NCBI GenBank assembly: GCA_030267325.1
Contig: JAJDJS010000006.1
Coordinates: 22,598 to 86,597, forward strand
Direction: 5' to 3'
DNA length: 64,000 nucleotides
Source of the DNA: Desulfosarcina sp. OttesenSCG-928-A07
Lineage (GTDB): Bacteria; Desulfobacterota; Desulfobacteria; Desulfobacterales; Desulfosarcinaceae
Positions within the stretch are counted from its first letter, which is position 1, and each line of letters opens with the position of its first letter. The notes under the pieces are model-generated. The model saw only the letters and a list, made by a program, of their open reading frames with translations, searched no databases and had not been told where the DNA came from. Positions 27,813 to 37,526 of the stretch are shown in pieces. A program made the position numbers and the translations under genes.

Positions 27813-30800
27813 GGATTTCCTCTCTTTCTTCAGGCTGGGGCAGTGCTTCAGGAGCCGATCCGTCCTTCTTCTTGCGGGAGAAGAACTTTGTCACGACCAC
27901 ATAGAACAGGGGCGTATAGAAAAGCCCCATCACCGTTGCTACGGACACGCCGAAGACCACCGTGGTCCCAAGGGCGTTCTGACCGCCCGCGCCCGCGCCG
28001 GAGCTGATCATCAGCGGCACAACGCCGAGGATGAAGCACAAGGAGGTCATGATGATGGGACGAAGCCGCAGCCGCGCAGCCTGGGACGTGGCATTGAGGA
28101 GATCCATGCCCTGGGCATACAGGGACTTGGCGAATTCCACGATCAGGATGGCGTTCTTGGCCGCAAGGCCGATAACCGTAAGGATGCCGATCTGGAAATA
28201 GATGTCGTTGCTCATGTCGCGCAGGAACACCCCGGCCAGCGCCCCGAGCACGCCGAAGGGCACGATCAGCAATACGGAAAGAGGCACAGTCCAACTTTCA
28301 TAGAGCGCGGCCAGGCAGAGGAAGACAACGACAATGGACACGGCATACAGGATGGGTGCCTGCCCGCCGGAAAGGCGTTCCTGAAAGGACATGCCCGTCC
28401 AGGCGTACCCGAAGCCGCCGGGCAGTTCGGAGGCTATTTCTTCCATCGCGGCCATGGCTTGCCCGGAACTGTAGCCCGGTGCCGGTTCGCCGAGAATCTC
28501 GATGGAAGGAACGCCGCCGTACCGCTCCAGCCTGGGAGAGCCATAGGAGGAGTGCATAGAGGTGAAGGAGGAGAACGGCACCATGTCGCCCTTGGCGTTG
28601 CGCACGTAATACTTGTTCAGATCTTCGGCCTGCATGCGGTATTCCTTTTCCGCCTGCAGGAACACGCGCTTGGTGCGGCCCTTGTCTGTGAAGTCGTTGA
28701 CGTAATGGCTGCCCCAGTATGCGGCGATGGCGGAGGTGATTTCCCCCTTGCGCAAGCTCTGCGCTCCCGCCTTGGCCATATCGATTTGCAACTGGTATTC
28801 TTCAACGTCGTCAAACCCGTTATGGCGCACCGTGGTCAGGGCCGGGTGCTTGCGTGCTTTTTCCAGCACGGTGTCCCGCGCTTCCATCAGAGCCTCGTGT
28901 CCCATGCTCGCCTGGTCCACCAATTCGAAGTCAAAGCCGGTCGCGCTGCCGAGTTCCATGACCGGCGGCGGGATGAAGACAAAAATGTTGGCGTCGGGAA
29001 TTTGTGAAAGAGCCTGCTGCGCCCGCCTGGTAACGGCTGAAGCGTGAAGATGTTCGCCCTTGCGATCGCTCCAGTCCTTAAGCATGACAAGGCCGAGGCC
29101 CGTGTTTTCCCCGAAACCGCTGAAGCTGAATCCGGATGCGGACATAACCGTTCTGACCGCATCGCTTTCTTCTTCCATGAAATACCTGTCCACCTTTGCC
29201 AGAACTTCCGAGGTGCGCTCCATGGAAGATCCGGCAGGCATTTGCACGAGAACGGCCATCAAGCCCTGGTCTTCGTCGGGCAAAAAGCCGGTAGGCAGGC
29301 GGAAGAACAGCACGCCGACCAATGCCAGACAGACGCCGAACACGGCGAAATAACGCCGGGGCCGGGTAAGTGTGCGCTTGACCTTGCGCTGGTAGCGTAC
29401 GGTTACGTATTCAAACCAGCGGTTGAACTTGCCGAAAAAACCTTGCGTCGCGTGATGGATTCTGTCCGGCAGAATAGTCGCGCACATGGCCGGGGTGAGC
29501 ACCAGGGCGATGAATACGGACAAGGTCATGGCCGTGACGATGGTGATGGAGAACTGGCGGAAAATGATACCGTTGGAACCGCTCATGAAGGCCATAGGCA
29601 CGAACACCGCGCAGATGACCATGGCCACGCCGACAAGAGCGCCAGTGACCTGATCCATGGACTTTTTGGCCGCCTCCTTGGGGCTGAGCTTTTCCTCGAC
29701 CATCAGGCGTTCCACGTTTTCCACCACCACGATGGCGTCGTCCACGAGAAGGCCAATGGCCAGAACCATGCCGAACATGGTCAGAGTGTTGATGGTGAAG
29801 CCCGCGAAATTCATGACCGCAAAGGTGCCGAGCAGCACCACCGGGATAGCGACGGTCGGGATGATTGTAGCCCGGAAGCTTTGCAGGAAAAGAAACATGA
29901 CCAGGAAAACCAGCACAATGGCTTCCACAAGGGTATGGAACACGGCTTCAATGGACTTTTCCACCACCGGGGCCGTATCGTAGGAGTAGTCGTACTTCAG
30001 TCCGGGCGGGAAAAACCTGGACAGCTTTTCCATTTCCGCCTTGATATGCTTGGTGGCCTCCAGCGCATTCTCGCCTGGGGACAACTTGATGGCGAACCCG
30101 GCCGAGGGCTGGCCGTTAAAACGGCTGGACACAAGGTAACGTTCGTTATGCAGTTCCACTCTGGCCACATCCTTGAGCCGCAAGGTGGAGCCGTCTTCAT
30201 TGATGCGCAGGAAAATATTTTCGAATTCCTCCACGGTTTGCAGTCGCGAGGCCGTTTTCAGGGTAATGTTGATTTCCTGTCCGCGAATGGCGGGGGAAGC
30301 GCCCACCTTGCCGCTGGGAACCTGGTCGTTTTGTTCCTGAATGGCGAGGGCAATGTCGGACGGGTTGAGCTTGTATTGCTCGAACTTGGCCGGGTCGCAC
30401 CAAACACGCATGGCGTACTGGGAACCGAGAAGCGTGGTTTCGCCAACGCCGGGCAATCTGCTTAAGGGGTCTTGGATATAGGTCGCGAGATAGTCGCCGA
30501 TATCCGTTTCCTCCATGCTTCCGTCCTCGGAATACAGGGACAGGACCATAAGAAAGTTTTTGGTGGACTTGATGACCTCAAGCCCCTGCCGCTGCACGAC
30601 TTCAGGAAGCCGGGGCATGGCGAGCTGAAGCTTGTTCTGCACCTGCACCTGGGCGATGTCGATGTCCGTACCCACTTCAAAAGCGAAGTTGATCAGGATG
30701 GCGCCCGATGAGTCGCTGCTGGAATACATGTAAATCAGGTTGTCGATCCCTTTCATCTGCTGCTCGATAACCTGGGTGACGGTATTTTCAATCGTCTCCG

Positions 30801-30960
30801 CCGAGGCTCCTGGGTATGTTCCGACTATGAGAACCTCCGGAGCGGCGATATTGGGGTATTGAGCAACGGGCATTGTGGCCAGGGAGAATGCGCCTGCCAT
30901 CATGATCAGGATGGCGATCACCCAGGCGAAGATGGGTCTGTCGATGAAAAAGCGTGCCAT
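27805..30960 (-). CDS. RND multidrug efflux permease (AcrB/MexB family)
   Basis: MARFFIDRPIFAWVIAILIMMAGAFSLATMPVAQYPNIAAPEV; 12-TM HAE1-RND. Confidence 0.97.
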   Translation of the reverse strand: MARFFIDRPIFAWVIAILIMMAGAFSLATMPVAQYPNIAAPEVLIVGTYPGASAETIENTVTQVIEQQMKGIDNLIYMYSSSDSSGAILINFAFEVGTDIDIAQVQVQNKLQLAMPRLPEVVQRQGLEVIKSTKNFLMVLSLYSEDGSMEETDIGDYLATYIQDPLSRLPGVGETTLLGSQYAMRVWCDPAKFEQYKLNPSDIALAIQEQNDQVPSGKVGASPAIRGQEINITLKTASRLQTVEEFENIFLRINEDGSTLRLKDVARVELHNERYLVSSRFNGQPSAGFAIKLSPGENALEATKHIKAEMEKLSRFFPPGLKYDYSYDTAPVVEKSIEAVFHTLVEAIVLVFLVMFLFLQSFRATIIPTVAIPVVLLGTFAVMNFAGFTINTLTMFGMVLAIGLLVDDAIVVVENVERLMVEEKLSPKEAAKKSMDQVTGALVGVAMVICAVFVPMAFMSGSNGIIFRQFSITIVTAMTLSVFIALVLTPAMCATILPDRIHHATQGFFGKFNRWFEYVTVRYQRKVKRTLTRPRRYFAVFGVCLALVGVLFFRLPTGFLPDEDQGLMAVLVQMPAGSSMERTSEVLAKVDRYFMEEESDAVRTVMSASGFSFSGFGENTGLGLVMLKDWSDRKGEHLHASAVTRRAQQALSQIPDANIFVFIPPPVMELGSATGFDFELVDQASMGHEALMEARDTVLEKARKHPALTTVRHNGFDDVEEYQLQIDMAKAGAQSLRKGEITSAIAAYWGSHYVNDFTDKGRTKRVFLQAEKEYRMQAEDLNKYYVRNAKGDMVPFSSFTSMHSSYGSPRLERYGGVPSIEILGEPAPGYSSGQAMAAMEEIASELPGGFGYAWTGMSFQERLSGGQAPILYAVSIVVVFLCLAALYESWTVPLSVLLIVPFGVLGALAGVFLRDMSNDIYFQIGILTVIGLAAKNAILIVEFAKSLYAQGMDLLNATSQAARLRLRPIIMTSLCFILGVVPLMISSGAGAGGQNALGTTVVFGVSVATVMGLFYTPLFYVVVTKFFSRKKKDGSAPEALPQPEEREEIHA

Positions 30961-30965
30961 AACCG

Positions 30966-32264
30966 TTACCTCGCCTGTTCATTATTGTCGTCGTCGCTTG
31001 AGGAAGCGCCTTCGATGCCGGTTACGAGCTGGCCGGGACGCACCTTCTGCAGCCCCTGGATCAGAACCTTGTCGCCCGGCTCAAGCCCGGCGGAAAGCAG
31101 CCACATATTGTTGTAGTGGCGATCAATCTGCACATGGCGCATGGCGACATAGAAACTGTCATTCGCGAGATTGCTTGTTGTCTCGGCGTTTCTTGGCGTT
31201 TCCCTGGTCAGTACATACACATAGGAGCGCCCGCGCGTGTCGCGCATCACGGCCTTTTGCGGCACAAGAATGCCGTCTTCGCGCGTTCCTTCCTCCATCA
31301 CGGCACGCACATACATGCCGGGCAGCAGAATCTTGTCCGGGTTGTCGAACAAGGCCCTGATGGCGACTACGCCGGTGCTTTGCTCAATGGTGACTTCCGA
31401 GAAAAGCAAATCGCCTTCTATTTCCTGCGGACTCTGATCCCTCGCGGAAACATCGGGCAGACGTGCATATATGGCGCCGTTTTCAAGGCGAAGCTTGGCC
31501 CGGGCCGAACCTGGGTTTCCGGTCTTGAGATCGCCCTTGGCAAGAGCAAGGCGCAGCTTGAGGAGTTCACTGCTGGAATGGGTAACATCCACATAGACCT
31601 TGTCGAGTTGTTGGATGGTGGCTAGCGGGTCGGCCTGATGCTGAGTGGCCAGAGCGCCGGGCGTGACCTGGGAGCGGCTGATCCGTCCGGGAACCGGCGC
31701 GGTAATCTTTGTGTAACCAAGGTTAATGCTGGCGGTTTCCACAGCTTGGCGCGCGGCTTCAATATCCGCACGGGCCTGACCGTACGCGGCCACGGCGTCG
31801 TCCCGCTCCTGTTTGCTGACCGCGTTGGTCTTCACAAGCTTGTTGTAGCGATCCGCAAGCAGCCGAGCGGCCTGTTCGTTGGCTTCCGCCCTGGCCAATG
31901 CCGCTTTGGCGTTGCCCAGAGCCGCTTCATAAATGGCCGGATCAATCTGGTACAATACCTGGCCGGCGGTTACGTCCGAACCTTCGGTAAACAGACGCTC
32001 TGTGATGATCCCGCTCACTTGCGGTCGAACCTCGGAAACCATGAAGGCGGAGACCCTGCCCGGCAGTTCGGTCGTAAGAGTCACCTTCATGGGCTGTATG
32101 GTTTCATAGTGATACGCGGGAGGAGCGGCCCTCTCCGCCGCCAGGGCGTCGGAATTCGTGCTCTTGTCCAGAACGATAGATCCGGCCCAGAAGGCGCTCA
32201 GGGCGACTATCGCCATTACGACCAATATGCCCGGCTTCTTTATCCATTGCTTTTTCATGTCCAC
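30966..32264 (-). CDS. RND periplasmic adaptor (AcrA/MexA family)
   Basis: ELPGRVSAFMVSEVRPQVSGIITERLFTEGSDVTAGQVLYQIDPA. Confidence 0.96.
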   Translation of the reverse strand: MDMKKQWIKKPGILVVMAIVALSAFWAGSIVLDKSTNSDALAAERAAPPAYHYETIQPMKVTLTTELPGRVSAFMVSEVRPQVSGIITERLFTEGSDVTAGQVLYQIDPAIYEAALGNAKAALARAEANEQAARLLADRYNKLVKTNAVSKQERDDAVAAYGQARADIEAARQAVETASINLGYTKITAPVPGRISRSQVTPGALATQHQADPLATIQQLDKVYVDVTHSSSELLKLRLALAKGDLKTGNPGSARAKLRLENGAIYARLPDVSARDQSPQEIEGDLLFSEVTIEQSTGVVAIRALFDNPDKILLPGMYVRAVMEEGTREDGILVPQKAVMRDTRGRSYVYVLTRETPRNAETTSNLANDSFYVAMRHVQIDRHYNNMWLLSAGLEPGDKVLIQGLQKVRPGQLVTGIEGASSSDDDNNEQAR

Positions 32265-32366
32265 TCACCTCTTTTTGCTATGCCATCTCGCATTGGCGCG
32301 ATTGCTGATGCGTATGGACAAGAACTACACTTTTGATTATTGGGGGTACATGACACGGAGGAAAGC

Positions 32367-33278
32367 ATGGATTTCAAAAGTGAAAGCATCACGGAAAAAT
32401 TGTTCCGGGATATTCCTCTTTTCGTGGAGGCTGCGAAGTACGGCAGCTTCACGCTGGCTAGCGAGGCTATGGATATTCCTTTGCCCACGGTATCGCGGCG
32501 GATTGCGGGCATGGAGAAAGTCTTGGGTGTCCCTCTTTTTTACAGGAGAACACGAAAGGTCGAGCTGTCCGAATACGGACAGGCGCTCTATGAACGCTAT
32601 CGCTTTGTTGTGGACGAGGTGGACGCCTCCCTGGAAGAACTGTTCAGCGACATTAAAGAGCCGCGCGGGCCGGTGCGCTTTTCCGTCCACCCGGAGGTGT
32701 ACCATCTGTATATGGCGGGGGTTGTCAGCGGCTTTGCCGCCCAATGGCCCGGCATTCAGCTAACCGGACAGTTTTCCGCCCGTGGGGTCGATCTGTATAC
32801 CGAACCCTTCGACCTTGATATCCGGACCGGGCAGCTGCCGGATTCCGATCTCATCGTGCGCAAGCTCGTGACCCTGACTCCGCGCCTGTATGCATCACCC
32901 AAACTGCTTCAGCACCACCCCTTGCCTGAAACGCCGAAAGATCTGGCCGCTACTATCCCCTGCATCGCGCCGACGCTGGCTGATGAGGCATGGCCCGTGA
33001 GCAGGGGGAAAATTACCGAAAAGGTTACTATCCGCCCGGCGCACAGGGTGGATAATCTGCAACTGTCGCTGGAACTCGCCCTGGCCGGAGCGGGAGTGGC
33101 CTGGTCTGTGGCCCATGTGGCGGCTCCGCATGTGGAACGGGGCGAATTGGTCCCCGTCCTGCCGGATTGGACCGTGCCGGGTTTTGATATCAGCGCGGTC
33201 ATGGCCAGCAGTCGGATTCCCAAACGGATACGGCTGTTCGTGGATTACCTGGTGGAACATTTCTCGCGCGTTCAATAA
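32367..33278 (+). CDS. LysR-family transcriptional regulator
   Basis: ESITEKLFRDIPLFVEAAKYGSFTLASEAMDIPLPTVSRRIAGMEKVLGVPLFYRRTRKVELSE; divergent from RND operon. Confidence 0.94.
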   Translation: MDFKSESITEKLFRDIPLFVEAAKYGSFTLASEAMDIPLPTVSRRIAGMEKVLGVPLFYRRTRKVELSEYGQALYERYRFVVDEVDASLEELFSDIKEPRGPVRFSVHPEVYHLYMAGVVSGFAAQWPGIQLTGQFSARGVDLYTEPFDLDIRTGQLPDSDLIVRKLVTLTPRLYASPKLLQHHPLPETPKDLAATIPCIAPTLADEAWPVSRGKITEKVTIRPAHRVDNLQLSLELALAGAGVAWSVAHVAAPHVERGELVPVLPDWTVPGFDISAVMASSRIPKRIRLFVDYLVEHFSRVQ

Positions 33279-33413
33279 GGCTTTACAAAAAAACGAAGTA
33301 CATCGCCCCATCCGACATCAGAGCCTGCCGACCGCCCGGACACTTTTCCCGTAGAGCCATTCCCCCTTGTCTGCGTTAGCTGTTTCCTTCAGCAGCGTAT
33401 TTCGCGTCCTTAT

Positions 33414-33434
33414 CGCCCGTTGTCGGGCGTTTTT
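33414..33434 (+). terminator. Rho-independent terminator after lysR
   Basis: CGCCCG-TTGT-CGGGCG-TTTTT. Confidence 0.75.
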
Positions 33435-33568
33435 ACATCATCCTCCATACTTTCAATTATGAAACCGACAATTTAATTGTGATCATATACACGACTACTT
33501 TGAAATAATATTGTGGAAACGAAGCACCTTTACGGACAGAACCGGGTACATGAATACAGGAGCAGGCT

Positions 33569-35401
33569 ATGAATAAAAAACAAGGGTTCAATGTTGGGTA
33601 TTTCCTTATGATGCCTCTTGTCATGTGGATATTCAGCGAATTTATTTACAAGCCCATGATTGTTTCCAACACTCAGGTGCCGTACAGCGAATTTCTGGCG
33701 GACCTTGGGGCCGAAAAAATCGACGAAGTGACACTGGAAGACCAGCGCATTGTTTACACCTTGAAAGGCAGCGATATTTCCAGGCTTTCGTCCTCGGTTC
33801 GTAACACCGTGCGGGTGGATGATCCCGGCATTGTAGAGCGCCTCATTGAAGCCGGAGTCACCTTCAGCGGCGTCGCCGCCTCGCGGAACGCCTTTGATAC
33901 GATCATCGGCATGCTCTTGCCCTTTATTCCGCTCATGCTCATTTGGTACTTCATTTTCAAAAAGATGGGTGGCCAGAACAACCCCATGATGACCATCGGC
34001 AAGAACAAGGCTCAGGAAATTCAAGGTGAAATGACAGGAGTGAAGTTCTCCGATGTGGGCGGCGTTGGGGAGGCAGAAACTGAATTGCGGGAAATTATCG
34101 ATTTCCTGAAAGAGCCGAACCGTTTCAAGGCCATGGGCGCCAAGCTCCCCAAGGGAGTATTGCTCGTCGGCCCTCCGGGGACGGGCAAGACTCTGCTGGC
34201 CAAGGCTACCGCCGGGGAGGCCGGGGTTACGTTTTTCTCCATGACCGGCTCCAGCTTTGTGGAAATGTTCGTGGGCGTCGGCGCTGCGCGGGTTCGCGAC
34301 CTTTTCGAACAGGCCAAACAGAAGGCCCCCTGTATCATCTTCATTGACGAAATAGACGCCATAGGCCAGTCCCGCACGTCGAGTGCCATACCCGGCGGGG
34401 GCAACAGCGAACAGACGAACACGCTGAACCAACTGCTCGCGGAAATGGACGGATTTCAGTCCAACATCGGCGTCGTGATTATGGCCGCCACCAATCGGCC
34501 CGAAATACTCGACCCAGCCCTGGTTCGCCCCGGTCGCTTTGACCGCCAGATCCAGGTGGTGTTGCCCACAGAAGAAGGTAGGCTCCACATCCTGAAAATT
34601 CACACCAAGAATATGCCTTTGGCCGCTGACGTGCGTCTTGATCATCTGGCCAAGGTTACGCCGGGATTCTCCGGCGCGGATTTGGCCAACATTGCCAATG
34701 AAGCTTCTCTTCTGGCTGTGCGCGATAAAAAGACCGAGGTGGCGATGAAGCATTTCGACCTTGCCGTGGAGCGCGTGGTCGCCGGGCTCCAACGTAAGGC
34801 TCCGCTCAGCGATGAAGTGCGGCGCAAGGTCGCATACCATGAAATCGGGCATGCACTGGCTGCTTTCTATCAGCCGGAAGCCGATCCGGTACACAAGATC
34901 AGCATTATCCCCACAGCAAAGGGCGCGCTCGGCTACACCATGCAGATGCCGAGTGAAGATCAGTACCTGATGGGCGAGAATGCGCTCAAGAGCCGCCTGG
35001 TCGTTATGTTAGGGGGCCGGGCCGCTGAATTGCTCGTGTTCGGCGAGGCGACCACAGGCGCTTCCAACGACCTGGAACGGGCAACAGAACTCGCCCGGCG
35101 CATGGTTACGGAGTTTGGCATGTCCAGCGAGCTTGGGCCAGTTCGCTATGCGGCTCCGACCGGTGCGTATCTGCAAAGCTTCGCTACCTCAAGGAATGAT
35201 ATTGGTTCCGACACCGTTGCTGCCATTGACCGCGAAATCCACAAGCTGATTGTGGATGCTCAGAAGCAGGCACAGAGCATTCTGCGCGACCATGAAGCCG
35301 TTATGCATGAAGTGGCGGGCGTTCTGCAGAAGGAAGAAGTCATCACGGGCGACCGCATGCGAGAACTGGCGGAAAAGATTGAAGGAGCGCCTCGCGCTTA
35401 G
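33569..35401 (+). CDS. ftsH: ATP-dependent zinc metalloprotease FtsH
   Basis: [25 protein letters not shown] region; HEIGHAL zinc motif. Confidence 0.96.
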   Translation: MNKKQGFNVGYFLMMPLVMWIFSEFIYKPMIVSNTQVPYSEFLADLGAEKIDEVTLEDQRIVYTLKGSDISRLSSSVRNTVRVDDPGIVERLIEAGVTFSGVAASRNAFDTIIGMLLPFIPLMLIWYFIFKKMGGQNNPMMTIGKNKAQEIQGEMTGVKFSDVGGVGEAETELREIIDFLKEPNRFKAMGAKLPKGVLLVGPPGTGKTLLAKATAGEAGVTFFSMTGSSFVEMFVGVGAARVRDLFEQAKQKAPCIIFIDEIDAIGQSRTSSAIPGGGNSEQTNTLNQLLAEMDGFQSNIGVVIMAATNRPEILDPALVRPGRFDRQIQVVLPTEEGRLHILKIHTKNMPLAADVRLDHLAKVTPGFSGADLANIANEASLLAVRDKKTEVAMKHFDLAVERVVAGLQRKAPLSDEVRRKVAYHEIGHALAAFYQPEADPVHKISIIPTAKGALGYTMQMPSEDQYLMGENALKSRLVVMLGGRAAELLVFGEATTGASNDLERATELARRMVTEFGMSSELGPVRYAAPTGAYLQSFATSRNDIGSDTVAAIDREIHKLIVDAQKQAQSILRDHEAVMHEVAGVLQKEEVITGDRMRELAEKIEGAPRA

Positions 35402-35473
35402 AGCACACAAGTAGCCGGACCATGATTCACCCGGCTACCATGGCAATGTCATTTGCCGAGGAAAGGAGGCAGC

Positions 35474-36298
35474 ATGGATGCAATGAACCTGCTTGTGACA
35501 GTGGACGCCAACTATCTACGCCATGTTGCTACAATGCTCGCGTCACTTCGCCTGAATGGGGGGGCGGAACATTACAACGTCTATCTTGTCCATTCGGATA
35601 TTGCTGACGCTGATATTGACGAGATAGCCACTTATTGCGCCAGGCTCAGGATGCGGCTGATTCCTGCCCGGCTGCACAAGGATGATTTCGCCGATGCCCC
35701 TGTGACCGCCTACTACTCGAAGGCCATGTACTACAGACTCCTGGCCTCGAAGATTTTGCCCGGCACACTGGACAAAATCCTTTATCTTGACCCGGATATT
35801 CTCATCATAAATTCGATTGACGGGCTGTACGGCACGGACATGGGGTCCGCACTGTTCGCCGCTGCCGCACACACGGGCCTTACCGACATTGCCAAGCACG
35901 TCAATCGAATTCGCCTCGGTACGCCTGAAGCCCAAGGGTATTTTAATTCCGGCGTCATGCTTATGAATCTTGAAGAACAGCGAGGGAGAATAAAGGAACA
36001 GGATATTTTCGATTACGTTCGGGCCAATGAGGATGGTTTGATCCTCCCCGACCAGGACGTTTTGAATGCTTTATACAGTGACGCCATTCTGCCCCTGGAC
36101 GACAGTTTGTACAACTATGATTCCCGCCGGTTTGAAACCTACTTTCTGACCAGCGGAGGCGACAAAGATATGGATTGGGTCATGGGAAACACGGTGATCA
36201 TCCATTACTGCGGCAAGACAAAACCGTGGAAAAAAAATGCAAGCGGCAGGTTTGTGCCTTTGTATAAACACTACATGCAAATAGCCAGGAGGCTATAA
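35474..36298 (+). CDS. Glycosyltransferase family 8
   Basis: AAAGGAGG RBS; NLLVTVDANYLRHVATMLASLRLN; KILYLDPDILIINSI (DxD); YFNSGVMLMNLEE. Confidence 0.92.
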   Translation: MDAMNLLVTVDANYLRHVATMLASLRLNGGAEHYNVYLVHSDIADADIDEIATYCARLRMRLIPARLHKDDFADAPVTAYYSKAMYYRLLASKILPGTLDKILYLDPDILIINSIDGLYGTDMGSALFAAAAHTGLTDIAKHVNRIRLGTPEAQGYFNSGVMLMNLEEQRGRIKEQDIFDYVRANEDGLILPDQDVLNALYSDAILPLDDSLYNYDSRRFETYFLTSGGDKDMDWVMGNTVIIHYCGKTKPWKKNASGRFVPLYKHYMQIARRL

Positions 36299-36345
36299 GC
36301 AAGATCATCATATGGTTCAAAAACATCATTAACCGCGATTCTGGC

Positions 36346-36461
36346 GTGACTGGTCAAAGGCAACAAGATTGCCACCGTCTTGGCCACGAGTGTGACAAAC
36401 CCGCTGACATCCGTACCTTTCCATCTGCTTTACTATCGAATCGGTAAAGCATTCGTACCCT
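36346..36461 (+). pseudogene. DUF2062-like fragment
   Basis: In-frame VKGNKIATVLATSVTNPLTSVPFHLLYYRIGKAF with no start; fused to lysR fragment. Confidence 0.55.
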
Positions 36462-36618
36462 TTGAGGTTGTACCTATTCTGCCGGACTGGACCGTGCCGG
36501 GTTTCGATATCACCGCAGTCATGCCCAGCAACCGGATTCCCAAACGGGTACGGCTGTTCGTGGATTACCTGGTGGAACATTTTTCGCGGGTTCAATAAGG
36601 CTTTACAAAAAAGCCGAA
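36462..36618 (+). pseudogene. Truncated second copy of the lysR C-terminus
   Basis: VVPILPDWTVPGFDITAVMPSNRIPKRVRLFVDYLVEHFSRVQ* closely matches the end of the 32367-33278 protein; similarity extends past the stop (AATAAGGCTTTACAAAAAA). Confidence 0.92.
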
Positions 36619-36622
36619 GTCC

Positions 36623-36768
36623 CCTTCAGCGTCGCCGTCGCCTCGTGGGATGCCTTTGATACGGTCATCGGCATGCTCTTGCCCTTTATTCCGCTCATTC
36701 TCATCTGGTACTTCATTTTCAAAAAGATGGGCGGCCAAAACAATCCCATGATGACCATCGACAAGAAT
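36623..36768 (+). pseudogene. Truncated second copy of the ftsH N-terminal region
   Basis: [33 protein letters not shown] versus fts[34 protein letters not shown]. Confidence 0.92.
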
Positions 36769-37165
36769 AATAGATTATCCATAAATAGTGATGATCTTTC
36801 TCAGAGCGATCATGGCAGCCGCCAGTATTCTGAGGCCATATCTGATAAATCCGTTTTTTCGTATCGAAGAGCCAGCTCACGAAAATGATTGAACCACGAG
36901 GGGGCTACCTCCATGACAGCGCTATATATCAAATAATTTTATTTACAGATAAGTTACAAACATTTTTCTAAGGGTTTCTATGATGATGCTTGAACTTTTG
37001 GGCGGAGTTATTTATTTGTTTAAAAAATGAAATTCAGTTAATATAAGGCGATGAAAAATATTTTGTCGGAAAAACAGGATCTCAAAGATGCCATAAAGAA
37101 CGTTTGACCCCATGCATATGGACATGAAAATGACTGGAACACACACTGAAAGAGAGGCGATCTCA

Positions 37166-37396
37166 ATGAAATCCATGGTGACCTATATTGCGCAATCCTT
37201 GGTGGACAAGCCCGAGGCGGTTTCTGTGTCAGAGGTGGAGGGAAACCAGACCACGGTCCTTGAGCTTACCGTTGCCAAAGAGGATCTGGGCAAAATTATC
37301 GGCAAGCAAGGGCGCACGGCCCAAGCTCTGCGGGTTATTTTAAACGCGGTTTCCGCCAAGACAAAAAAACGGGCGGTTCTTGAAATCATCGAATAA
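37166..37396 (+). CDS. khpA: KH-domain RNA-binding protein (KhpA family)
   Basis: [37 protein letters not shown]. Confidence 0.88.
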   Translation: MKSMVTYIAQSLVDKPEAVSVSEVEGNQTTVLELTVAKEDLGKIIGKQGRTAQALRVILNAVSAKTKKRAVLEIIE

Positions 37397-37526
37397 CTCT
37401 TTTTTTCTCTGGACGGCGTTTTCCAGATCTTCCAGCCCTCCATTGACAGCCCGGTGAAAGGGTGTTTCTTTGGGGCAGTGTAAATTCCCCCAATCGTTCA
37501 CAAACAAAATCACCCTGGAGTCAACC

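Noticed and set aside
29044-30465. 473-aa + strand ORF
   Set aside because: Antisense to the RND permease; His/Gln/Asp-rich nonsense translation
33530-34894. 454-aa - strand ORF
   Set aside because: Antisense to ftsH, which has all catalytic motifs
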